A stretch of 5,929 bases of DNA from an uncultured Alphaproteobacteria bacterium (GTDB lineage: Bacteria; Pseudomonadota; Alphaproteobacteria; Paracaedibacterales; CAIULA01): assembly GCA_903905285.1 (NCBI GenBank), contig CAIVFQ010000163.1:1-5929 (forward strand), given 5' to 3'. Below the pieces are notes generated by a model, which was not told the origin of the DNA, searched no databases, and saw only the letters and a list, made by a program, of their open reading frames with translations. How positions within the stretch are numbered: position 1 is the stretch's first letter; every line of letters starts with the position of its first letter. Both the position numbers and the translations under genes were made by a program. Of the stretch, positions 1 to 5,707 are shown in pieces.

Positions 1-10
1 CAAATCCATC

Positions 11-24
11 TCTACTAAAATTTT
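11..24. repeat. Left arm of a 14-bp inverted repeat bracketing the large gene
   Basis: The sequence TCTACTAAAATTTT here has an exact reverse-complement copy at 3886-3899. The two arms enclose the 1227-codon gene, lying 167 bases beyond its stop codon and 12 bases before its start codon. Identity ends abruptly outside the 14 bases. They could be relics of element ends or a chance match in AT-rich DNA; no transposase lies between them. Confidence 0.6.
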
Positions 25-50
25 AAGAATACAAACAAGGACTGAAGTCT

Positions 51-74
51 CTTTCGCCTGAAGGCGAAGGTTTT
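51..74 (+). terminator. Hairpin followed by TTTT, possible rho-independent terminator
   Basis: An 8-pair stem (51-58 with 63-70, one G-U pair) closes on a TGAA loop and is followed on the plus strand by four T. This suits termination of a plus-strand transcript entering from the left of the window. Read on the minus strand, downstream of the large gene, the stem is followed by AGAGAC rather than a T tract, so it is a poor terminator for that gene. The core TCGCCT-N-N-AGGCG recurs at 5166-5177, so it may instead be a small dispersed palindrome. Confidence 0.45.
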
Positions 75-92
75 AACCAATTAGGAGACTAT

Positions 93-151
93 AAATCACA
101 CTTTAAGAAAGTCTTTGCATTGAAGCCACTATTCCTCTCAACGTGTGATTT
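93..151. other. 9-bp inverted repeat in the 3' flank of the large gene
   Basis: AAATCACAC (93-101) and GTGTGATTT (143-151) are perfect reverse complements separated by 41 bases. A further pair, AGTCTC (46-51) and GAGACT (85-90), encloses the hairpin at 51-70. The 190-base flank therefore has several pairing elements but no coding sequence that I can see. It could fold in the 3' end of the minus-strand mRNA; no function is claimed. Confidence 0.4.
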
Positions 152-190
152 TCTGGTAGGACAACACGGCATAAAATCCGACTGAGCTAG

Positions 191-3100
191 TTATCCTTCA
201 TTAATAGGGTATAACAAGTCGTAGTGATTATCGTTCACGTATACAATTAGCCGACAGGGAGCGGCGTCTATAACATCTGCATCAGACGTTTTAGCATCAA
301 TACGAAGGGAACCAGAGGAGTTTTCTCTTTTAAATAATTTAGCCTTAAAACCAAAATGGGGACCTAAATGCATAATCGCTGATGGGTCTAACCACTCATG
401 ATTAGCGAGGTAAAAACTCTCTAAAATCTCTTTTTTGCGCTGAGCCGTTGCCGTAGAAAATTCAAACTGATACTTAATATAAGTTATATGCTTGGTACTA
501 ATAGCTTCTAAGAAGGTTAACCTTTTTACTTGATCTTGCAATTGAGCTAAATCTTGCTCTTTTTTTTGTTTCAAGTCCGGTTTTCTAGGTTTCTTTTTTC
601 CAAGAGCCTCCCTCTTTGTAACTATTGTCTTTTTTAATGCTTCAAAATCTAAATCACTATCAGTAGGAGCTCTTAGCAGGTCTCCTTTGTCGTCCAGCAC
701 ACCAACTTTCTTAAAATGCTGTTCAATTCTAGCCAACAATGTGTTATCCCCTACCCTTTTCCACAAATCAGCCCTACATTTTTCAACAAATTCTTTGTAG
801 TTTATCAGTTGTTCAACTCCAGCTGTAGCTTTATAAACAAGATCACGAATCCGTTGAGTGTTTTTTAAAACTGTATCCCAATCAGGGGTTGCTGCCGGTT
901 GTTGTTCAATGACAGCATCAAACGCACTCCCTACTTCCTCACTCTCATCTTTACTAAGGTCCCCATCGATACCTTCAAGAACAGTTTTCTTCCAACCTGA
1001 TAAACCATGACCTTGAAAAGCGCTAAGGTCTTTGGTGTTTGCTGTTGTCATTATAGGATTACAAAGGTTTCGTAAACTCAAACCATGCTCAACTTGTGCT
1101 CTAATTCCCTCCTTTAATAATGCACCTTCACTCTCGTCTATATAATTACCCATTTGTTTAATGACCGTTTCTCTTTTTAGTCCAAGGGCGTGAAAACAAC
1201 AATCCCCTTGACTGCCATCTACTTTAAGGTGCAAATACTTTCGGCCGTCTTCGGTAACCATAATATCATCTAAGATATCCAGATAACCAGGTTTCTTGCC
1301 GTAAACCTCTACAGCTTTCTTCTTTGCAGCTTCTAAAATTGGATCAATGATAGGAGGAGAAGCAGGCAACACGAGAGATGTTGATCCAGGACTATCGCTG
1401 CCTGCAGCGTCTTTTGCTAAATCGTCCGAAAGATCATCGTCTTTATCTTTTTCCTCTATCTTTTTTGTTTTGTCTTTAATAAATACCACTTGAAATTTAA
1501 ACCCTTGTTTTTCAATAAGTTTTCGCGTCTGATCCATACCCCAAAGCTGCTGACGATGAAAATCATCTTTTCCAGAACCATCACCAATAATGGCGAGAAC
1601 AATTGTGATATTTTCGCGATCTTTTTGCGGCAATGCTCCTTGATGATGCTTTGTTAGAGAAGAGTGTTTGTCTAACAAAGTTAAGACTTTCTCTAAAAAC
1701 CCTTTTACAAAATCAATACGGTCAGGACTAATGAGCACATTTTTTTTCTCAGCGTCAGTTACTTTTTTTACGGAACCATAAAGAATAAAATCCTCCAAAG
1801 CGTCAAAGCATCGAAATAGTGCGTCTCCATAAGACTCAAATCGCATAATCAAGGGTTTTAGTGTAGAAGACGTAATAATCTTCTTGAGAAATTTACGATC
1901 CTCTGAACGCACGTTAAGAATGTCATCTTTAACAAAATCGAAGAACTGACCCCCTTTCTTCTTTTTAGACACCTGTTCTTCTTCAGTTTTTATCTCTTTC
2001 CTTTTGCTAAAAAATTTTGTTCTAAAGTCTGAACACCGCCCTTGTTCAGCATCCTTATCTTTTTTTTCTTTCGGATCGGGTTTCTTTTTAGGAAGTGTGA
2101 TATAATTTCTATAAAAATCTTGTACTATATCTTTCATAAGCAAGCCAGGTAACACCCCTCTATCAAGGTTTTCTCCTAAAAATAAAGCGCACCTTTCCGC
2201 TTGGGTTCGATGATGATCGATCGCTCGTGAACGTTCTCTTTTTACATGAATTAAAAAATATTTTCCGTTAGAATCTTGCATCAAAATATCAGCAAACTCA
2301 AATTTATCATCTCTACCCCCAAGCGACACATTTTCACGATCCAATAAAATGACTTCAGACACAGGTTTCTTACCACCCTTTTGGGAGTTCATAGCTTCAA
2401 CGGCGGCTTTATTGTATGCCAACTCCTTGTAATCATCTTCTTCACCATCGATTTCATAGTCAGGTAAAAATAAATCTTTCTGCTCTACTGTTACATCTGC
2501 AATTCTTTTCTGAATCACCTGGAACCTTGTTTCGGGTATCCGATACCATCGTCCCCTATCAAACCAATAATAATCAGATTTTTTAGCAAATTTTAAACAT
2601 AAAGGAATAGGTAAAGACCGAACAAGTTGTGTAGGTTTATACTTTTGACCTCCAATTTCTATGTCTTGCAAAGCGCCTCCTTCTTTAATTTTCTTTAAAG
2701 TTTCCCCTACATCTTCCTGTCCCCTTGCTCGAAACCAAAATGTCCAATGCATATACAAAATTTTATCTTTAGAGAAGTAGTCTTGCCATTTTTCTTGCAG
2801 TTCCTTGTTGAGGACACCAACAATATCTCCTGTTACAGGATCATCTAAATAAGGCAAAAAATCTTTGTGTATGGTACCTGTCGAATAAACACGATAAACT
2901 TCTTTCGCAACATCATACATAGCGTAGCGGTCATTAAAAGGTTTTACGACAATGGGTTTATTACCTTTCTTAGTGGATTTTGTTACCTTAGTAGGAAGCC
3001 GAAATTTAAAAAAATCGTCACCGTCTAAGAGAGCTTTCCCCCAATTTCTTGCCGGATTAAGTCTAACTTTTTCAAGCCCATCACTGGCCGCATCAATACC

Positions 3101-3874
3101 GAAGTCTGTCACTTTGCCGAGACCCTTTTGCTGTTTACCAATGCCTCTCATCGGTTTAGCTTGACGACGCGTTTCTGTGACGATTTCTTTAATGTTGGAG
3201 AGTTCTTCATATCTACAATCAAATGTCGATGCAACACCAATTGAAACAGTTATTTTCAAACCAAACGAAGAGATAATTGCCGTTGTGTTTAATAGAGACG
3301 TCCAATTTCCAAGAAGATAAGCTAAGACTTCATCTGAACCTTCAGTAACAGGATATAAAATCATTGAAGCTGCATACTCAAGGTCTTCATTTTCGTCTTC
3401 ACCATCTTGTTCTGCTTCACCGGAAGAATCCTTGCTTTCATAACTACCATCTTCACTCTGATCACTATCATCTTCACTATCCAACTTGACGTGTTGACCA
3501 CTATCATCTTTAGGTTTTTCCTCTTCTTCCTGAAGTAGGGCTTCTGTTAAAAGAGCCGAACGAAACACACCTTTTCTATGTTTTAATTCCACAACGAAGT
3601 GTTGTGGATAATTATCTTTTTTAGGAAAAGTTTTCGCTTCTAATCTATGGGTACTAGTCAATTTTATGGCAGGATGGATAAAGGGTCTGAGCTCTTTAGG
3701 AATGGACTCATCGGCCACAATATTGGCAACCATCGATTTGTCCAAAAGAGCCAGTGTGTAAGTAGTGGGAGAGTCCTTTGTGCGTGTATAATCTGCTAAA
3801 TTAATTTCACAAGCATTGCAAATTCTAAATTCTAAAATTAATAAGAAAATAAAAAGATTGTTGATAAAATTCAT
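191..3874 (-). CDS. Large secreted-type protein: N-terminal leader, DUF6119 (TIGR04141-like) core, C-terminal OTU-like cysteine protease
   Basis: This is an intact 1227-residue protein. Residues 1-22 look like an export signal (MNFINNLFIFLLILEF, then ...CNAC), but the n-region lacks a positive charge, so it is weak. Residues ~36-800 follow the order of DUF6119 landmarks: FGLKITVSIG (204-213), FGID (258-261), WYRI (443-446), LPDY (470-473), YN (487-488), LLD (510-512), then E526, D529 and HVKR (543-546), and a last strand pair around 755-800. The E...D...H-V-K pattern resembles a PD-(D/E)XK nuclease site; that link is inference. Inserts are acidic at 113-166 and lysine-rich at 594-640 and 1093-1107. 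Residues ~880-1223 look like an OTU protease: GDCCFHAL with nucleophile C892, and NDNHYDLL with H1217 and D1219 in the usual H-x-D spacing. OTU domains remove ubiquitin; bacterial ones are typically effectors acting in eukaryotic cells. The start is the first ATG after an in-frame TAA 48 nt upstream; no good Shine-Dalgarno is visible. It has no operon partner here. Confidence 0.85.
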   Translation of the reverse strand: MNFINNLFIFLLILEFRICNACEINLADYTRTKDSPTTYTLALLDKSMVANIVADESIPKELRPFIHPAIKLTSTHRLEAKTFPKKDNYPQHFVVELKHRKGVFRSALLTEALLQEEEEKPKDDSGQHVKLDSEDDSDQSEDGSYESKDSSGEAEQDGEDENEDLEYAASMILYPVTEGSDEVLAYLLGNWTSLLNTTAIISSFGLKITVSIGVASTFDCRYEELSNIKEIVTETRRQAKPMRGIGKQQKGLGKVTDFGIDAASDGLEKVRLNPARNWGKALLDGDDFFKFRLPTKVTKSTKKGNKPIVVKPFNDRYAMYDVAKEVYRVYSTGTIHKDFLPYLDDPVTGDIVGVLNKELQEKWQDYFSKDKILYMHWTFWFRARGQEDVGETLKKIKEGGALQDIEIGGQKYKPTQLVRSLPIPLCLKFAKKSDYYWFDRGRWYRIPETRFQVIQKRIADVTVEQKDLFLPDYEIDGEEDDYKELAYNKAAVEAMNSQKGGKKPVSEVILLDRENVSLGGRDDKFEFADILMQDSNGKYFLIHVKRERSRAIDHHRTQAERCALFLGENLDRGVLPGLLMKDIVQDFYRNYITLPKKKPDPKEKKDKDAEQGRCSDFRTKFFSKRKEIKTEEEQVSKKKKGGQFFDFVKDDILNVRSEDRKFLKKIITSSTLKPLIMRFESYGDALFRCFDALEDFILYGSVKKVTDAEKKNVLISPDRIDFVKGFLEKVLTLLDKHSSLTKHHQGALPQKDRENITIVLAIIGDGSGKDDFHRQQLWGMDQTRKLIEKQGFKFQVVFIKDKTKKIEEKDKDDDLSDDLAKDAAGSDSPGSTSLVLPASPPIIDPILEAAKKKAVEVYGKKPGYLDILDDIMVTEDGRKYLHLKVDGSQGDCCFHALGLKRETVIKQMGNYIDESEGALLKEGIRAQVEHGLSLRNLCNPIMTTANTKDLSAFQGHGLSGWKKTVLEGIDGDLSKDESEEVGSAFDAVIEQQPAATPDWDTVLKNTQRIRDLVYKATAGVEQLINYKEFVEKCRADLWKRVGDNTLLARIEQHFKKVGVLDDKGDLLRAPTDSDLDFEALKKTIVTKREALGKKKPRKPDLKQKKEQDLAQLQDQVKRLTFLEAISTKHITYIKYQFEFSTATAQRKKEILESFYLANHEWLDPSAIMHLGPHFGFKAKLFKRENSSGSLRIDAKTSDADVIDAAPCRLIVYVNDNHYDLLYPINEG

Positions 3875-3885
3875 TAAGTTGCCAG

Positions 3886-3899
3886 AAAATTTTAGTAGA
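3886..3899. repeat. Right arm of the 14-bp inverted repeat bracketing the large gene
   Basis: AAAATTTTAGTAGA is the exact reverse complement of bases 11-24. It sits in the 5' leader of the large minus-strand gene, between a weak promoter candidate and the start codon, so it would be transcribed at both ends of the mRNA. The two ends could in principle pair. Confidence 0.6.
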
Positions 3900-3908
3900 A
3901 CAGGAGAA

Positions 3909-3939
3909 ATAGTGTCCTCTGATTAAGGAATAAAGTCAA
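3909..3939 (-). promoter_or_regulatory. Weak promoter candidate for the large gene
   Basis: On the minus strand a TTGACT -35-like hexamer (3934-3939) is followed after 19 bases by CACTAT (3909-3914), which matches the -10 consensus at only three positions. The spacing is long and the -10 poor, so this is just the best candidate in the 180 bases between the gene start and the IS end. The rest of that stretch (3940-4054) is AT-rich with no coding sequence I can support. Confidence 0.2.
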
Positions 3940-4054
3940 TCCTTGAATGATTGTGTGCCTGAGGTTTCTAGGAGGTGAAAATTTAAAAAACAGGTAAATC
4001 ATGCTGAAATTCTCTTGAGAAATCCATAAAATTCAACCATCAATCTTATCTAGG

Positions 4055-4080
4055 TGTTTAGTCCCGTTGTGTGATGGTAT
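4055..4080. repeat. Left terminal inverted repeat of the IS481 element
   Basis: It starts TGTTTAGTCCC and matches the reverse complement of 5001-5026 at 21 of 26 positions, with the outer 11 bases identical. The TG...CA termini are usual for this family. Confidence 0.85.
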
Positions 4081-4101
4081 AAGATTTATTGAAATACCAT
4101 C
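4073..4101 (+). promoter_or_regulatory. Hairpin upstream of the transposase ribosome binding site
   Basis: GATGGTAT (4073-4080) and ATACCATC (4094-4101) form a perfect 8-pair stem with a 13-base loop, ending two bases before the AAGAAGGA Shine-Dalgarno. Hairpins placed here in other insertion sequences limit transposase translation from read-through transcripts; that role is inferred from position. Confidence 0.5.
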
Positions 4102-4102
4102 C

Positions 4103-4110
4103 AAGAAGGA
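4103..4110 (+). promoter_or_regulatory. Shine-Dalgarno of the transposase
   Basis: AAGAAGGA lies three bases before the ATG at 4114. It supports that start over the later in-frame ATG at 4144, as does the family-typical opening MRQVLHG. Confidence 0.55.
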
Positions 4111-4113
4111 ATT

Positions 4114-5031
4114 ATGAGACAAGTATTACATGGATGCACCAGAATGACAGAGGCAGTACGTCGACTCATACAAAATAGTCAAGAGAGCCTAAGCGCTCTT
4201 GCTAGCCGATATGGGATTAACGCGAAGACTGTTTTGAAATGGAGGAAGAGAGACAGTGTCCAAGATGCTCTCCTATGGGCCCCAAAGATCCTCATTCAAC
4301 AACGCTTACTTTGGAGGAAGAGGCTGTTTGTGTTGCTTTTCGTAAGCATACATTATTAGCCTTATAAGCTACGCGGTCTTCTTTGCATCGGTGTTTCCAG
4401 CGTCATGGTATCAGCCGCTTACCAGAGGTAGAAGGATACAAACAACCAAAGAAGAAATTCAAAGCCTATCCAATTGGTTATTTTCACATAGATATCGCTG
4501 AAGTACGCACGGAAGAAGGAAAACTTTATCTTTTTGTGGCTATTGATTGTACATCAAAGTTTGTTTACGTAGAGCTTTTAGAGAAGTATGGCAAGGTAGA
4601 AGCAGCACAGTTTCTACGCAATGTCATCCAAAGGATACCTTACAAAATCCACACAATTCTAACCGATAATGGCATTCATTTTACCAATAGAAAAGTTGAT
4701 AAGCATACCTGGATGCATCACTTTGATCGTATCTGGCATGATAATGACATTGAACACCGTTTAACAAAGGTTAACCATCCCTGGACCAATGGACAGGTCG
4801 AACGCATGAACCGTACCCTCAAAGAAGCCACGGTAAAGCGGCACCATTATGATTCCCCATGATCAGCTCAAAAATCATCTTGCCGCCTTTGTGAATGCAT
4901 ACAACTTCACCAAAAGACTCAAAACTCTCAAAGGATTAACACCCTACGAAGTCATCCTAAATATCTGGCAATCTCAACCAGAAAAATTTATCATTAATCC
5001 ATACCAGCATAATATGGGACTAAACAGGTAA
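4114..5031 (+). pseudogene. IS481-family DDE transposase, broken by frameshifts and a stop
   Basis: The transposase would cut and join the IS ends. An N-terminal helix-turn-helix is readable (SLSALASRYGINAKTVLKWR). The frame shifts by a two-base CT insertion at 4270-4271 and continues as PMGPKDPHST. It then reaches TAA at 4365-4367, where the family normally has CAA (Gln). Around that stop about 12 codons are missing in two in-frame blocks (PLDDCL-like and IPHLT-like in my recollection of relatives). The catalytic core follows from 4383: HIDIAE (first Asp), LTDNG (second Asp) and NGQVERMNRTLKE (Glu), so the DDE residues are all retained. An extra C in the CCCC run at 4854-4857 shifts the frame again, and the C-terminus (LKTLKGLTPYEVI...MGLNR) reads through to a stop at 5029-5031. 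That stop lies just outside the IS end, so the flanking integrase DNA supplies it. Confidence 0.9.
5001..5026. repeat. Right terminal inverted repeat of the IS481 element
   Basis: It ends GGGACTAAACA and is the partner of 4055-4080. It overlaps the last codons of the transposase, as is common in compact insertion sequences. The next base, 5027, resumes the integrase reading frame on the other strand. Confidence 0.85.
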
Positions 5032-5156
5032 ACCCTTTTGCCAGCAGGGGTGATCTTACAACAGAAGCCCTTAACCTCACTATCCCAAAGCACAACGTCT
5101 TTATCCTGAGCAGGGGTTGATTCCACAATCCTTTTTATGTGGTTATTTGGGATGGG
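5027..5156 (-). pseudogene. N-terminal remnant of a tyrosine recombinase/integrase, cut by IS481
   Basis: The minus-strand frame reads IKRIVESTPAQDKDVV, then LWDSEVKGF, then TPAGKRVY. The WD-x-E-x-KGF...TP-x-GK-x-x-Y pattern is typical of the N-terminal arm-DNA-binding domain of island and prophage integrases in alphaproteobacteria. About 42 codons remain of a protein usually near 400 residues. The frame runs straight into the IS481 right end at 5026, and no core-binding or catalytic (R...HxxR...Y) part is found on the other side of the IS, so the rest is deleted or displaced. No ATG precedes the conserved part: ATC at 5151-5153, followed by PNNH, sits where a start would be expected, so the start may also be lost. 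The gene points away from the tRNA-Thr 3' end, as island integrases usually do. Confidence 0.75.
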
Positions 5157-5163
5157 AAAATAC

Positions 5164-5199
5164 CTCGCCTTTAGGCGGGAGTTAGCGCGACAGCGCGTT
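5164..5199. repeat. Two adjacent GC-rich hairpins upstream of the integrase remnant
   Basis: The first stem pairs 5164-5169 with 5174-5179 around TTTA, with one G-T pair. The second pairs 5184-5189 with 5194-5199 around ACAG, with a CGCG/CGCG core. They stand out as GC-rich in AT-rich DNA. The first shares TCGCCT-N-N-AGGCG with the hairpin at 51-70, suggesting a small dispersed palindrome; on the minus strand it is followed by TATTTT. They sit where the integrase leader should be. Confidence 0.5.
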
Positions 5200-5258
5200 G
5201 ATTAATTTGGGCATGCGATGATTCCTATATCCTCAAGTTGATGCATTATTATTTCTTG

Positions 5259-5348
5259 TCAGCCCCGTTTAGCCCCTCATTAGCCCTTTTGGAAAACGCT
5301 GAAAGCCAATGATTCTGCCGATCACAGAGATTTTTAGCCCCTTTTCCT
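5259..5348. repeat. TTAGCCC-type direct repeats, candidate arm-type integrase sites
   Basis: AGCCC motifs start at 5261, 5271 and 5282, spaced 10 and 11 bases, so they lie on one face of the helix. A fourth lies at 5336. The third and fourth belong to a longer imperfect repeat: TAGCCCTTTTGG...CTGAAA and TAGCCCCTTTTCC...CTGAAA. Their position between an integrase start and a tRNA attachment site, and the one-turn spacing, resemble the arm-type sites of phage integrases. The role is inferred. Confidence 0.45.
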
Positions 5349-5395
5349 AGAAACTGAAAAATAATTCCAGATTCAATGCGTGGTGGGGTGAAAAT

Positions 5396-5511
5396 AATTA
5401 ATTTATCATAAAATGTCATTAAATTATTACATAAATTGTATATATACTTATTAAAGGCAAAAATATATACAATTAAAGTTTAATATAAATTATACACACA
5501 TTTTATGATAA
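5396..5511. other. AT-rich tract with nested inverted repeats
   Basis: Two perfect inverted pairs are nested: TTATCATAAAATG (5403-5415) with CATTTTATGATAA (5499-5511), and AATTGTATATA (5434-5444) with TATATACAATT (5464-5474). The tract is almost free of G and C. The right outer arm runs into the first 19-bp tandem repeat, so the tandem unit and the inverted copy share TTTTATGATAA. No coding sequence is visible. It could be an unwinding or bent-DNA site in an attachment region or a replication origin. Confidence 0.6.
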
Positions 5512-5595
5512 CCATGATTTTTTATGATAACCATGATTTTTTATGATAACCATGATTTTTTATGATAACCATGATTTTTTATGATAACCATGATT
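5501..5595. repeat. Five perfect tandem copies of a 19-bp unit
   Basis: The unit TTTTATGATAACCATGATT is repeated exactly five times without a mismatch (5 x 19 = 95 bases) and then stops at AGGAA. Inside each unit ATGAT occurs twice around AACC. Perfect identity points to recent expansion or strong selection. Iteron-like protein-binding sites and a simple variable-number repeat are both possible. The period of 19 is not a multiple of 3, and no reading frame depends on it. Confidence 0.95.
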
Positions 5596-5707
5596 AGGAA
5601 CAATTGCCTATTCCCCATTGCGATCTGGTTTTATTTCTTGTGCTACCTATTTGCTACTTGGAAAATTATTTTTAGGATTGGGAATTCTCTGAAACCCTTG
5701 GAAAGAC
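5596..5707. other. tRNA-proximal part of the putative attachment region
   Basis: There is no gene here. It holds a short repeat, TGCTACCTATT then TGCTACTTGG (5640-5660 area), and directly abuts the CCA end of tRNA-Thr. If an element integrated at this tRNA, its end would lie at the tRNA 3' end and this would be the element's terminal DNA. No second copy of the tRNA 3' end is present in the window to prove it. Confidence 0.3.

Larger units (their letters stand above)
4055..5026 (+). mobile_element. IS481-family insertion sequence, degenerate
   Basis: Imperfect terminal inverted repeats (4055-4080 and 5001-5026, 21 of 26 matching, beginning TGTTTAGTCCC) delimit a 972-base element with one plus-strand transposase gene. 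The left flank is TCTAGG, which fits the NCTAGN target known for IS481 itself, but the right flank is GGTAAA. No duplicated target longer than GG is seen, so one flank has been rearranged since insertion or the element did not insert simply. The right end interrupts a tyrosine integrase gene. The element cannot transpose by itself because its transposase is broken. Confidence 0.85.

Noticed and set aside
51..74. Terminator of the large minus-strand gene
   Set aside because: The T tract follows the hairpin only on the plus strand.
178..190. tRNA-like D-arm sequence (CTAGCTCAGTCGG on the minus strand)
   Set aside because: No anticodon arm, T-arm or acceptor follows; the match is short and isolated.
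191..1235. Ulp1/CE-clan protease instead of OTU
   Set aside because: CE-clan order is His, Asp, then Cys. Here the Cys (GDCCFHAL) comes first and H-Y-D is near the C-terminus, which is the OTU order.
2952..3164. A 70-codon plus-strand open frame
   Set aside because: It lies wholly inside the large minus-strand gene, has no family features and no supporting ribosome binding site. It is the antisense shadow of conserved DUF6119 sequence.
3808..3874. Lipoprotein signal at the N-terminus of the large protein (C22)
   Set aside because: The residues before C22 (C-N-A) do not fit a lipobox, so only a weak general leader is proposed.
3875..4054. Remaining part of the integrase to the left of the IS
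   Set aside because: The minus-strand frames there give stops and no core-binding or catalytic motifs.
5027..5028. GG as the IS481 target duplication
   Set aside because: GG flanks both ends, but two bases is too short for this family and is expected by chance.
5501..5595. CRISPR-like array
   Set aside because: The 19-bp units abut directly with no spacers, so it is a tandem repeat.
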